NCBI GenBank assembly: GCA_024233345.1
Contig: JACKPT010000001.1
Span: forward strand, 1-64,000
Length of the DNA stretch: 64,000 bases
From: Verrucomicrobiota bacterium
GTDB lineage: Bacteria; Verrucomicrobiota; Kiritimatiellia; CAIVKH01
Direction: 5' to 3'
Shown here: one piece after another, positions 1 to 8,981 of the stretch
Position numbering within the stretch: the first letter of the stretch is position 1
Layout: every line of letters begins with the position of its first letter
Made by a program: the position numbers and the translations under genes
Notes under the pieces: model-generated
The model's database searches: none
Seen by the model: only the letters and a program-made list of their open reading frames with translations
Told to the model about the DNA's origin: nothing

Positions 1-31
1 AGCACCGACTGTCAGACCTGTCCACAGTGCT

Positions 32-1201
32 ATGAAGAAATTCACCTACATCAGTCTTTTTACCGGCGCGGGAGGGCTTGACATTGGCCTTGAGCGGGCC
101 GGGTTCAGGGCGATAGCCCTAAATGAAATTGAACCTGTCTTCTGCGATACGCTCAGGCAAAACCAATCTGTCACACATGGCGATGGCATCCGCTATTTTG
201 AGAGTGCCAGAATCATCAATGCCGATGTCAGGGACCTGTCAGGCTCGGACCTTGCAGGCGTTTCCAGTCCTGACCTTGTCGTTGGCGGTCCTCCATGCCA
301 AGCATTCTCAAGCTCTGGCAAACAACTCAGCGTTCTAGACGCGAGAGGACAGTTGGTAAACGAATTCGTGCGTGTCGTTGATGAGCTCAAACCCCGAATG
401 CTACTCTTCGAGAATGTAAGAGGCATAGTCACTGCACGTGATGCGAGTGGTGAGCCAGGAGGAGTTATCAGGCAGTTGCTCGATCGATTTCAAGATCTCG
501 GCTACAGTTGTCGAGCTACACTGCTGAACTCCGCCGACTATGGAGCCTACCAGAGACGGGTTCGTTGCTTTATCGTGGGTACAGCGAACGGAACGGCACC
601 GGCTTTCCCAGAGCCCACACACCAGAAGAACGGTGACATGTTGCATAAGCAATGGAATTCGCTCCGCATGTTCTTGGAGAAGCATGCAGATCGAGATCGA
701 AAGAACTACGCTTACCCAACGAACTCTCTAGGTCAGCAACTTGAGTCCCTTCCCAACGGAAGCGGCCTCAAGAGCCAAGGGCGAGCAGAGAAGACAAGGC
801 CTGGTGGGCATTGGGGTTACCGGCAAGGCACATTCATTGCAGATCTTGATCTTCCCGCAAGAACAGTCACGGGTTCTTCCAGTCAGGACTGGATCCGTTG
901 GGGCGGAGACCTAAGAAGGCTGACCCTGCAAGAGGTCAAGCTGCTACAGGGCTTTCCCATCGATTGGGCGATCGCAGGTAATAGGGTACAAAAATTTAAA
1001 CAGATCGGCAATGCCGTGCCCACAATCTTTGGTGAGCTTATCGGCGCAATGATCAATAAGTTCCTGCATAGTTTTCCGGCCACTCCTCCGATACGCATAG
1101 AGATGCCGAACCGTTTCAATGGCTACATAGACTACACGAAGAGGGACCATGCGAGGAACGGGGAGACCCGAGTCGTCCACAAACACTTTCAAAGTGGCTA
1201 A
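32..1201 (+). CDS. DNA (cytosine-5-)-methyltransferase
   Basis: Transfers a methyl group from S-adenosylmethionine to carbon 5 of cytosine in a specific DNA site. The 389-residue protein carries the C5-methylase motifs in order: the SAM-binding LFTGAGGLDIG near residue 9, the catalytic GGPPCQAFS with Cys89, ENVRG near 127, QRRVRCFIVG near 174, a variable target-recognition region, and QIGNAVP near 327. The length is usual for the family, so it looks intact. No Shine-Dalgarno sequence precedes the ATG. Base composition is less GC-rich than the operon that follows, which suggests transfer. No restriction endonuclease lies to its right; a partner to the left of the window cannot be excluded. The recognition sequence cannot be read from the protein. 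Confidence 0.95.
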   Translation: MKKFTYISLFTGAGGLDIGLERAGFRAIALNEIEPVFCDTLRQNQSVTHGDGIRYFESARIINADVRDLSGSDLAGVSSPDLVVGGPPCQAFSSSGKQLSVLDARGQLVNEFVRVVDELKPRMLLFENVRGIVTARDASGEPGGVIRQLLDRFQDLGYSCRATLLNSADYGAYQRRVRCFIVGTANGTAPAFPEPTHQKNGDMLHKQWNSLRMFLEKHADRDRKNYAYPTNSLGQQLESLPNGSGLKSQGRAEKTRPGGHWGYRQGTFIADLDLPARTVTGSSSQDWIRWGGDLRRLTLQEVKLLQGFPIDWAIAGNRVQKFKQIGNAVPTIFGELIGAMINKFLHSFPATPPIRIEMPNRFNGYIDYTKRDHARNGETRVVHKHFQSG

Positions 1202-1563
1202 CAATTGGCGCTGCCCCCTTCACTGTAGTACATCGAGTGTTAGTCCAACCAGCGTTTCTTTGTGCTTGACCTGGCATGGCGCACGACTGATGGGGTGAGC
1301 ATTTCCTGAACCGCTTCTCAGGAGAAGGGGTGTCGCGGAAGGGCGTGGCGGCGGTGTCTGAGTCCAGGTGCAGCCGAAACAGACTTTCCACCGGGAGCGT
1401 CAACGAAGTGCTGTGGCCTCGATTCGGTCCTGCTTGGGCGCAGCGCCCGTGGTAGATGCGGGCATCGGGGAAACCCTGATCTTGCGCAATCCCGTACTTT
1501 TCGGTTCCGTCCATCACGGCAGATCAGTACCTTGGAGTCGGTTGCAAGAACAAGGAAGGTCGC
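1202..1563. other. Intergenic region, no gene recognised
   Basis: About 360 bases between the methylase and the cbb3 operon. Open frames here on both strands have no recognisable protein pattern, and the longest (minus strand) only continues antisense to ccoI. I searched for an FNR/Anr site of the TTGAT-N4-ATCAA type, expected ahead of a cbb3 operon, and saw none. Confidence 0.5.
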
Positions 1564-4017
1564 TTGAGTTTGGATTCGATGAGGATAACGCCACTGTCGG
1601 TTTCTTTGGCGAGTGAGGTTGCTGCTGGTACCAAGGCGCGCGTTGCCTGCGTTCATTGCGGACTGGACTGTCCTCCCAATCCTCCTCGTGATCATGATCA
1701 CGCATTTTGCTGCCAGGGTTGCCTGATGGCCTATCGCATTCTTTCCGATCATGGTCTGGATCGATTCTATACGATTGAGTCGGCGCCCGGGGTTCGGCCC
1801 CAGGAAGTGGATCCAGCTTTTTATGCCGCACTGGATCAACCGGAGGTTCGCCGCCGGGTGGTTGATTTCAGCAACGGGACCGTGTCGCGCGTCACCTTTC
1901 GGATTCCCGCGATTCATTGTGCCGCCTGTGTGTGGCTGTTGGAAAACCTGTACCGCCTGGTGCCGGGGGTAGGGCGGTCGGAGGTTCATTTTCCCCGTAA
2001 GGAAGTGACCCTCTTTGTGGAGGACGCCCAGGTGCCGCTGTCTGCCCTCGCTGCCCGCCTCGCATCCCTCGGTTATGCCCCGGAGCTGAAGCTGGACCGG
2101 CTCACTTCGGTGACCCAGGCCAGCGGAAAGCACCGTTTACTCATCCAGATTGGCATTGCCGGCTTTGCCTTTGGCAATGTGATGCTGATGAGTATTCCCT
2201 CCTACCTGGGTCTCGACCCCCACGCCGAGGCCTCCCTGCAACGGTTCTTTGGTTTTGCAAGCCTGCTGCTTTCCATCCCGGTCCTCTTGTTCAGTGCCCA
2301 GGACTACTTCCGGGGCGCCTGGACCGGATTGCGCCAGCGGCTGTTGACGATCGATTTTCCCATTGCCCTGGGTATCACCGCGCTGTTTCTTCAGAGCACG
2401 GCTGACATTTTACGACACACCGGGGAGGGCTATCTGGATTCCTTTACCGGATTGGTCTTTCTGCTGCTGTGTGGAAAATGGCTGCAACGAAATACCTACG
2501 ACGCCATCGCGTTTGACCGGGACTACACGTCGTACTTTCCCCTCGCGGTGACCCGTCGCAAGGGGGGGCAGGACGAATCCGTGCCCTTGAACAATCTGGT
2601 TCCGGGTGACCGGGTGGTCATTCGCCATGGGGAATTGATTCCTGCGGATGCGGTGATTGTATCAGGCACTGCCCGCCTCGATTACAGTTTTGTTACCGGG
2701 GAGGCGGAACCGGTAACCGCAGTTTCCGGAGACTATGTCTATGCCGGGGCGCGCCAGATGGGGGATGTGCTGGAGGCGGACCTGGTCAAGGATGTGTCCC
2801 AAAGCTATCTGACCTCGCTCTGGAACAATGACGCCTTCCGCAAGCCCCGGGAATATGAACTACAAAACATGACCAATCTTGCCGGGCGATGGTTTACCGT
2901 GGCGGTGGTGATTCTAGCTGCCTGCACCGCATTGTACTGGTGGGTGGTGGATCCGACCCAGGTGGCGAGAACCTTTGCCGCCGTGCTGATTGTTGCCTGT
3001 CCCTGCGCCCTGGCCCTCGCCGCCCCGTTCACCTTCGGAACAGCCCAGCGCCTGCTGGGGCGGGCGGGTTTGTTTCTCCGCAGTCCTTCTGTGGTCGAGG
3101 CTTTTGCCCGGGCGAAGGTCGTGGTGTTCGATAAAACCGGGACCCTGACCACCGGGCAGACCGGCGAGGCCCGCCACGAGGGAGGGGAATTGACCCGGGA
3201 GGAGATGGCGTGGGTCACGGCACTGGCCCGCTGCTCCACCCATCCCCTGAGCCGGGCCATTGCCGCCGGAGGGGCGGGTGGGAATCTGCCTCCGGTCGAG
3301 GCTCTGGAGCTGATCGAAGGTGAGGGACTTTCCGGCACCGTGGCCGGGCACCGGATCCACATCGGCAAGGCCGGGTATGTCGGCGCCGAGGCGGGTGGCG
3401 ATGCCGGCGGGGCCTGGGTCAGCATCGATGGCACGGTCCGGGGCCGGTTTCTGACCGACCAGACCGAGCGCTCCGGGTTGATTGATGTGGTCCGGGATCT
3501 TTCCGCTCAAGGGCTGGAGCTGACCCTGCTTTCTGGAGACCGGGATACTGCCCGGGCCCGGTTCGAGGCCCTGCTGGGGGCGCAGGCTGATCTCCGGTTT
3601 GGCCAGTCACCCCATGACAAGCTGGATTACATTCGGAAAAGACAGGACAAGGGCCAACGGGTGATGATGATCGGCGATGGTCTCAATGATGCCGGTGCGC
3701 TGCGGCAGAGCGATGTCGGCATCGCGGTTTCCGAGGATGTCACCCTGTTTTCGCCAGCCTGCGATGCGGTGCTCTCGGCCCCGGAGTTTTCCCGCTTGCC
3801 CGCATTTCATCGTTACAGCCGGAGCGCGCTGGGGATTCTCCGGGCCGCGTTTGCGCTCTCCCTGCTGTACAATGTGATCGGCCTTTCCTTTGCCGCCACC
3901 GGGATGCTGTCCCCGCTGGTGTCGGCGGTGCTCATGCCGGTCAGTTCCCTTTCCGTCGTCCTGTTCACGACTGCCGCAACCACCTGGGCGGCGCGGCGAG
4001 CTGGAGTGACGGGATGA
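1564..4017 (+). CDS. ccoI: Copper-exporting P1B-type ATPase for cbb3 oxidase assembly (CcoI/FixI)
   Basis: Inner-membrane ATPase that moves copper for insertion into the CuB site of cbb3 oxidase. A Cys-rich N-terminal segment (CVHCGLDC, then CCQGC) comes first, then a heavy-metal-associated domain with HCAAC near residue 119. These are followed by transmembrane helices, the ion-path CPC in ACPCALALAAP near 479, the phosphorylation loop DKTGT near 523 and GDGLND near 704. The length of 817 residues is normal for CcoI. The start is a TTG with an AAGGAAGG Shine-Dalgarno 4 bases upstream; an ATG five codons later (1579) is the alternative. It leads the operon, and its stop overlaps the ccoS start by ATGA. 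The neighbours make the CcoI assignment firmer than a generic CopA. Confidence 0.95.
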   Translation: MSLDSMRITPLSVSLASEVAAGTKARVACVHCGLDCPPNPPRDHDHAFCCQGCLMAYRILSDHGLDRFYTIESAPGVRPQEVDPAFYAALDQPEVRRRVVDFSNGTVSRVTFRIPAIHCAACVWLLENLYRLVPGVGRSEVHFPRKEVTLFVEDAQVPLSALAARLASLGYAPELKLDRLTSVTQASGKHRLLIQIGIAGFAFGNVMLMSIPSYLGLDPHAEASLQRFFGFASLLLSIPVLLFSAQDYFRGAWTGLRQRLLTIDFPIALGITALFLQSTADILRHTGEGYLDSFTGLVFLLLCGKWLQRNTYDAIAFDRDYTSYFPLAVTRRKGGQDESVPLNNLVPGDRVVIRHGELIPADAVIVSGTARLDYSFVTGEAEPVTAVSGDYVYAGARQMGDVLEADLVKDVSQSYLTSLWNNDAFRKPREYELQNMTNLAGRWFTVAVVILAACTALYWWVVDPTQVARTFAAVLIVACPCALALAAPFTFGTAQRLLGRAGLFLRSPSVVEAFARAKVVVFDKTGTLTTGQTGEARHEGGELTREEMAWVTALARCSTHPLSRAIAAGGAGGNLPPVEALELIEGEGLSGTVAGHRIHIGKAGYVGAEAGGDAGGAWVSIDGTVRGRFLTDQTERSGLIDVVRDLSAQGLELTLLSGDRDTARARFEALLGAQADLRFGQSPHDKLDYIRKRQDKGQRVMMIGDGLNDAGALRQSDVGIAVSEDVTLFSPACDAVLSAPEFSRLPAFHRYSRSALGILRAAFALSLLYNVIGLSFAATGMLSPLVSAVLMPVSSLSVVLFTTAATTWAARRAGVTG

Positions 4018-4190
4018 GCGTGGTTTTCCTGCTACTCGGCGCCAGCCTGGTGGTGGCCCTGATTTTTTTAGGGCTGTTTATCAAGTCGGTGAAGCAGGGA
4101 CAATATGATGATACCTGGTCGCCCTCGCGGCGGATGCTGATCGATGACGACCCGGTGGTGAAAACGAAAACGAAGAAGGAAGGAAAGTGA
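4014..4190 (+). CDS. ccoS: Cbb3-type oxidase maturation protein CcoS
   Basis: A 58-residue protein with one transmembrane helix (about residues 3-24) followed by the conserved short cytoplasmic segment FIKSVKQGQYDD and a lysine-rich tail. CcoS is needed for cofactor insertion into cbb3 oxidase. It overlaps the end of ccoI by four bases and ends four bases before ccoNO, so it is certainly translated with them. It is recognised from size, single helix, the GQ(Y/F)DD motif and position. Confidence 0.92.
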   Translation: MSVVFLLLGASLVVALIFLGLFIKSVKQGQYDDTWSPSRRMLIDDDPVVKTKTKKEGK

Positions 4191-4194
4191 ACCC

Positions 4195-6333
4195 ATGACA
4201 GACGTGGAACAGTTCAGCTACGACAACCGGATCGTGCGCGATTTTGCCTTCGCGACGACCCTGTGGGGGCTGGTGGGAATGCTGGTCGGACTGCTTGCCG
4301 CAGTCCAATTATACTGGCCTGCCGCCAACCTTGATATTGCCCAACTCACCTTTGGCCGCATCCGGCCGCTGCATACCAACGCGGTCATTTTCGCGTTTGT
4401 CGGCAACGGGATGTTCATGGGGATCTACTACTCGGTGCAGCGCCTGTGCAAAGCCCGGATGTTCAGTGATCTGCTGAGCCGGATTCATTTCTGGGGCTGG
4501 CAGTTGATCATTGTGTCGGCAGCCCTGACCCTGGTTTCCGGGATCACCACCAGCAAGGAATACGCGGAACTGGAATGGCCGATTGATATCGCGATTGCCC
4601 TGGTCTGGGTGGCCTTTACCATCAATTTGATCGGCACCATACTGAAGCGCCGCGAGCGCCACATGTATGTCGCCCTCTGGTTCTATATCGCCACCGCAGT
4701 AACGGTGGCCATGCTGCATATTGTCAACTCGCTGGAGTTTCCGGTTTCCTTCCTCAAGAGCTATTCCATTTATGCCGGGGTACAGGATGCCCTCGTGCAA
4801 TGGTGGTATGGGCATAACGCGGTGGCCTTCTTCCTGACCACCCCCTACCTCGGGCTCATGTATTACTTCCTGCCCAAAGCCGCCAACCGCCCGGTGTTTT
4901 CCTATCGTCTGTCGATCATCCACTTCTGGGCACTGATCTTTCTCTACATCTGGGCCGGCCCGCATCATCTTCTCTACAGCTCGCTCCCGGATTGGGCGCA
5001 ATCGCTGGGCACGGTGTTTTCCATCATGCTGATTGCCCCCTCCTGGGGAGGTATGATCAACGGTCTGCTCACCCTGCGCGGGGCGTGGGACAAGGTCCGG
5101 CAGGATCCCGTGTTGAAGTTCATGGTGGTCGCGGTGACCGCGTATGGAATGTCCACCCTGGAGGGGCCGCTGCTCTCGATCAAGAGTGTGAACGCCCTGT
5201 CGCACTTCACGGACTGGACCATTGCCCATGTCCATACCGGTGCCCTGGGCTGGAACGGCTTCCTGACCTTTGGGGTGCTGTACTGGCTGATTCCCCGGCT
5301 CTACAATACCGAACTGTGGTCGCGTAAACTCGCCACCTACCACTTCTGGATTGGCCTTATGGGCATGCTGTTCTATGTGATTCCCGTCTATTGGGCCGGC
5401 GTCACCCAGGGCCTGATGTGGAAGCAATTCACCGCCGAGGGCTATCTCCAGTATCCGAACTTCCTCGAAACCGTGACCCAGATCCTGCCCATGTGGCGGT
5501 TGCGTTCGATCGGGGGCGCCCTCTATCTGACCGGAGCGATCCTGATGACCTACAACCTGATCAAGACGGTGAAGCAGGGAACCTTCGAGCCGGAGACCGC
5601 GGTGCAGGCCCCGCCGCTTAAGGCGACCCCGATCGGGGATGAGTCCCATTCCTATCGTCATCGTTGGCTGGAGCGCAAACCCGTCCTCTTCACCGTCCTC
5701 GCCCTGGTCGCAGTGGCCATCGGCGGTCTGGTGGAAATGGTCCCGATGTGGCTGATCCGGAGTAATGTCCCGACCATCTCCAGCGTGAAACCCTATACCC
5801 CGCTGGAACTGGCCGGGCGAGACCTCTACATTCGCGAGGGCTGTGTGGGGTGCCACTCCCAGATGATCCGGCCCTTCCGGTCCGAAACCGAGCGCTATGG
5901 CGCCTACTCGAAGTCCGGAGAATATGTGTATGACCACCCATTCCTGTGGGGGTCGAAACGCACTGGGCCGGACCTGTTCCGGGTGGGCAAAAAATATCCG
6001 GATGCCTGGCATTACAAGCACATGCAGGATCCGCGCTCAACCTCGCCGGGTTCGATCATGCCCCGGTACCCCTGGCTGCTGGTCAATCAGCTCGATACCT
6101 CGACCCTCCAGAAAAAGATCACCGTGCTTCGCAAGCTCGGGGTCCCCTATCCGGATGGGTTTGAGGATGAAGTCATGGCCAATATGAAGGCGCAGGCCGA
6201 AGGGATCGCGACCAGTCTCGCCAGTGCCACAATCACCGTCGAACCGGATCGGGAAATTGTTGCACTGATCGCTTACCTCCAGCGGTTGGGTACCGATATC
6301 CGGACCGATCTGAATGCGGGAGGTCAGCCATGA
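4195..6333 (+). CDS. ccoNO: Fused cbb3 cytochrome c oxidase subunits I and II (CcoN-CcoO)
   Basis: One 712-residue polypeptide holds the catalytic subunit I (about 1-465) and the c-type cytochrome subunit II (about 480-712), normally separate proteins. Subunit I shows the haem and copper ligands: H in RPLHTNAVIF, YGHNAVAFF near 206, GPHHLLY near 256, and HVHTGALGW near 350. The second part begins with a transmembrane helix (about 495-515) and has one haem c site, GCVGCHSQ near residue 549, as CcoO does. The complex reduces oxygen to water with high affinity and pumps protons. Fused CcoNO proteins are known in several phyla. No frameshift is needed to read through the junction, so the fusion is native. 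The stop overlaps the ccoQ start. Confidence 0.96.
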   Translation: MTDVEQFSYDNRIVRDFAFATTLWGLVGMLVGLLAAVQLYWPAANLDIAQLTFGRIRPLHTNAVIFAFVGNGMFMGIYYSVQRLCKARMFSDLLSRIHFWGWQLIIVSAALTLVSGITTSKEYAELEWPIDIAIALVWVAFTINLIGTILKRRERHMYVALWFYIATAVTVAMLHIVNSLEFPVSFLKSYSIYAGVQDALVQWWYGHNAVAFFLTTPYLGLMYYFLPKAANRPVFSYRLSIIHFWALIFLYIWAGPHHLLYSSLPDWAQSLGTVFSIMLIAPSWGGMINGLLTLRGAWDKVRQDPVLKFMVVAVTAYGMSTLEGPLLSIKSVNALSHFTDWTIAHVHTGALGWNGFLTFGVLYWLIPRLYNTELWSRKLATYHFWIGLMGMLFYVIPVYWAGVTQGLMWKQFTAEGYLQYPNFLETVTQILPMWRLRSIGGALYLTGAILMTYNLIKTVKQGTFEPETAVQAPPLKATPIGDESHSYRHRWLERKPVLFTVLALVAVAIGGLVEMVPMWLIRSNVPTISSVKPYTPLELAGRDLYIREGCVGCHSQMIRPFRSETERYGAYSKSGEYVYDHPFLWGSKRTGPDLFRVGKKYPDAWHYKHMQDPRSTSPGSIMPRYPWLLVNQLDTSTLQKKITVLRKLGVPYPDGFEDEVMANMKAQAEGIATSLASATITVEPDREIVALIAYLQRLGTDIRTDLNAGGQP

Positions 6334-6521
6334 TCCGGAATGTATTGGAAAGTATTGGCGGGATCACCATCTACCCGGTCATCGGGCTGATCCTGTTTGT
6401 CGGGGTGTTCGCGGGGATGACGCTGTGGGCGCTCCGGCTTCGCCGTCCGTATATCGATCATATGGGCCACCTCCCCCTGGAGGAGGATCGAAATGACTTG
6501 CCGAAGGAGAATCACCGATGA
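6330..6521 (+). CDS. ccoQ: Small cbb3 oxidase subunit CcoQ
   Basis: 63 residues with one transmembrane helix (about 12-34) followed by a short polar tail. CcoQ-type subunits stabilise the core complex and have little sequence conservation. The call rests on size, single helix and its place between ccoNO and ccoP, with ATGA overlaps on both sides. Confidence 0.85.
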   Translation: MIRNVLESIGGITIYPVIGLILFVGVFAGMTLWALRLRRPYIDHMGHLPLEEDRNDLPKENHR

Positions 6522-7090
6522 AAGACCCCAAAGAACCGCTGTTGATGGATCACGATGCCGACGGCATTACCGAACTCGATAACAACCTGCCCAGTTGGTG
6601 GGCGTGGTTGTTCGTCCTCTGTGTGGTCTGGGCGATCGGGTACATGATTTACTTTCATGTCATGGATGGGCCGGGACAGCTCGACCTGTACGAGGCGGAA
6701 GTCGCGGCGGCGGAGGCCCGGAAACCGGCGGCTCCCGAGCCCACGGCAGAGGAGGCCACGGCTGCAGCCGCGATGTCGGAACCCTCGACGGATGAGACCA
6801 TCATTGCCCAGGGACAGGACTTGTTCACCAAGAACTGCATGGTCTGTCACGGCCCAGATGGCGGGGGACTGATCGGACCGAATATGTGTGACGATTACTG
6901 GATTCACGGCCCGACGTTTGCCGATAATGTCCGGATCATCAATGAAGGGGTTCTGGCCAAGGGGATGATCGCCTGGAAAGGGGTGCTCAAGCCGGAGGAG
7001 ATCTATGCGGTGGCCAGCTACCTCTACACCTTGCGCGGCACCACGCCGGCCAATCCCAAGGCCCCGGAAGGTGAGCAGGCGTCACTGTGA
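6518..7090 (+). CDS. ccoP: Cbb3 oxidase cytochrome c subunit III (CcoP), mono-haem form
   Basis: 190 residues: an N-terminal region with one transmembrane helix (about 27-46), a low-complexity Ala/Glu/Pro linker (about 60-92), and one cytochrome c domain with NCMVCHG near residue 107 and a likely axial Met in AKGMIAW near 150. CcoP passes electrons from soluble cytochrome c to CcoO. Most CcoP proteins carry two haem c domains and are about 300 residues long; this one has a single CxxCH, so one domain is absent. The frame is clean, so this is a short natural form and not a truncation. It overlaps ccoG by GTGA. Confidence 0.92.
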   Translation: MKDPKEPLLMDHDADGITELDNNLPSWWAWLFVLCVVWAIGYMIYFHVMDGPGQLDLYEAEVAAAEARKPAAPEPTAEEATAAAAMSEPSTDETIIAQGQDLFTKNCMVCHGPDGGGLIGPNMCDDYWIHGPTFADNVRIINEGVLAKGMIAWKGVLKPEEIYAVASYLYTLRGTTPANPKAPEGEQASL

Positions 7091-8544
7091 GTGTGGAGCC
7101 GGAGCGGCTGGAGCCGGAAGGCGTACTGCATAAACCCGATTGGGAGAACTTCCGGGACCATATTCCCACCGCCGACCAGCAGGGCCGGCGATTGTGGGTG
7201 TATCCCCGGAAGCCCTCGGGCGCCTTTTACACTGCCCGCACCTGGGTAAGCTGGTTCCTGTTGCTTCTGTTCTTTGCCGGACCGTTTATCCGGTTGAATG
7301 GCAACCCGCTCCTGATGATCAATATTCCCGCGCGGAAGTTTGTCATCTTCGGCCAACTGTTCTGGCCCCAGGATCTGTTCATCCTCGCCATCGGGATGGT
7401 CACGCTGTTTGTGATGATTGTCCTGTTCACCGCAGTGTATGGACGGATCTGGTGCGGTTGGTTGTGCCCCCAGACCATCTTCATGGAAATGGTGTTCCGA
7501 AAAATCGAGTACCTGATCGAAGGGGATGCCCCCAAACAGAAGGCCCTCAACAAGGCGCCATGGACCGGGAGTAAGATTGCAAAAAAGTTGACCAAGCACG
7601 CGGTGTTTCTTGCCCTGTCGTTCGTGGTCGGCAATTGGTTGCTGATGTATATCATCGGCAGCGATGCCTGGATCAAACTGGTGACCGATCCCCCGACCCA
7701 GCATCTCCAGGGTCTTGCTGCGATGATCCTGTTCGCGTTGCTCTTTTACGGGATCTTTGCCCGGTTTCGCGAGCAGGCTTGCACCTTTATCTGCCCCTAT
7801 GGGCGGTTCCAGTCGGTGTTGCTCGACGAAAACTCCATTGTGGTTTCCTACGATCACAAGCGGGGTGAGGAGCGGATGAAGCTGCGAAAATCCCAGTCGC
7901 CGGAAGCGCGCCGGGAGGCTGGCGGTGGGGATTGTGTGGATTGCAAGTTGTGTGTCCAGGTCTGTCCCACCGGAATCGACATTCGCAATGGCACCCAGTT
8001 GGAATGTGTGAATTGCACCGCATGTATCGATGCCTGTAATACCGTCATGGACAAGGTCGGGTTCCCGCGCGGCCTGATCCGGTATGCCTCCGAGAACAAC
8101 ATACTGCGCGGCGAGAAGCCCCGGTTTACGCCGCGGTTGATCGGATACACGGTGATCCTTACCCTGCTGACCAGCCTGCTGGTGTTCCTCCTCGCCAGCC
8201 GTGACAACATCGAGGCCAACCTGCTGCGTGCCCCCGGCGCCTTGTTTCAAGTCATGCCGAATGGGGAGGTCAGCAACCTCTACCTGATGAAGGTCATGAA
8301 CAAGACCAACCGCGATGTGCCGATGGCGCTGCGGCTCGAATCGCCCGAGGGCTCCCTGACGGTTCCCGGGGACCAGCTCGTGGTCCCGGCCGAGCGCATC
8401 AAGGAATCGCCGGTCATTGTCCAGTTGTCTCCGGACCGGATGACCGGGGCCTCGACGAAGGTGGTCATCGGTGTCTATGAGGGTGACCAGCGAATCGACA
8501 CCATCAAAACCAGCTTTGTCGGCCCCGGCGAGGAGTCCCGATGA
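7087..8544 (+). CDS. ccoG: Cbb3 oxidase accessory iron-sulfur protein CcoG
   Basis: Membrane-bound ferredoxin-like protein thought to reduce copper for cbb3 oxidase assembly. The 485-residue protein has several transmembrane helices, with RIWCGWLCPQ and FICPYGRFQS between them. Two 4Fe-4S cysteine sets follow (DCVDCKLCVQVCPTG near residue 280 and ECVNCTACIDACN near 306). After a last helix comes a C-terminal periplasmic Ig-like domain. The GTG start overlaps the ccoP stop. Order and length match the family. Confidence 0.94.
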   Translation: MSVEPERLEPEGVLHKPDWENFRDHIPTADQQGRRLWVYPRKPSGAFYTARTWVSWFLLLLFFAGPFIRLNGNPLLMINIPARKFVIFGQLFWPQDLFILAIGMVTLFVMIVLFTAVYGRIWCGWLCPQTIFMEMVFRKIEYLIEGDAPKQKALNKAPWTGSKIAKKLTKHAVFLALSFVVGNWLLMYIIGSDAWIKLVTDPPTQHLQGLAAMILFALLFYGIFARFREQACTFICPYGRFQSVLLDENSIVVSYDHKRGEERMKLRKSQSPEARREAGGGDCVDCKLCVQVCPTGIDIRNGTQLECVNCTACIDACNTVMDKVGFPRGLIRYASENNILRGEKPRFTPRLIGYTVILTLLTSLLVFLLASRDNIEANLLRAPGALFQVMPNGEVSNLYLMKVMNKTNRDVPMALRLESPEGSLTVPGDQLVVPAERIKESPVIVQLSPDRMTGASTKVVIGVYEGDQRIDTIKTSFVGPGEESR

Positions 8545-8981
8545 AGTTCAATCCCTGGCCGGTCGCGATCACCGTGTTGTGCGTGGCGGCGTTTGCTGCC
8601 GCCGCTACCGTGGTGGTGGTGATGGTTCGTCAGCGGGTCGAGCTGGTGACGCCAGACTATTACGCCCAGGACCTTCGCCATCAGGAACGGATGGAGCAGG
8701 AGCAGCGGGCACGAGAAAATCCCGCCCTGATCGATCTGGATGCCAAGGCCGGCCAGGTGGTGATTACCTTCCCCGAGGCCGGGGCCGGGCTCACGGGAAC
8801 CGTCACCCTGTATCGACCGTCGGATCTTACCCTCGATCGCACCTGGGAACTCAAGCTCGATGCGGCCCGCCGGCATATCCTTCCCGTCGGGGAACTTGCC
8901 TCCGGTTTGTGGCGGGTTCGGGTGCAGTGGAGTGATGGTGCGGGCGAGTTCTACCAGGAAGCCGTGGTGACGCTTCCATGA
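8541..8981 (+). CDS. ccoH: FixH/CcoH-family protein
   Basis: 146 residues: a short cytoplasmic start, one transmembrane helix (about 7-29), and a periplasmic domain beginning with the family hallmark VTPDYYAQDL. FixH proteins assist cbb3 oxidase assembly together with CcoG, CcoI and CcoS, all encoded here. The start overlaps ccoG by ATGA and the stop overlaps the next gene in the same way. Confidence 0.88.
   Translation: MKFNPWPVAITVLCVAAFAAAATVVVVMVRQRVELVTPDYYAQDLRHQERMEQEQRARENPALIDLDAKAGQVVITFPEAGAGLTGTVTLYRPSDLTLDRTWELKLDAARRHILPVGELASGLWRVRVQWSDGAGEFYQEAVVTLP

Noticed and set aside
1202..1563. FNR/Anr box or small gene before the cbb3 operon
   Set aside because: No TTGAT-N4-ATCAA site and no frame with protein-like features was found; the TTGCGCAA palindrome there is too short to call.
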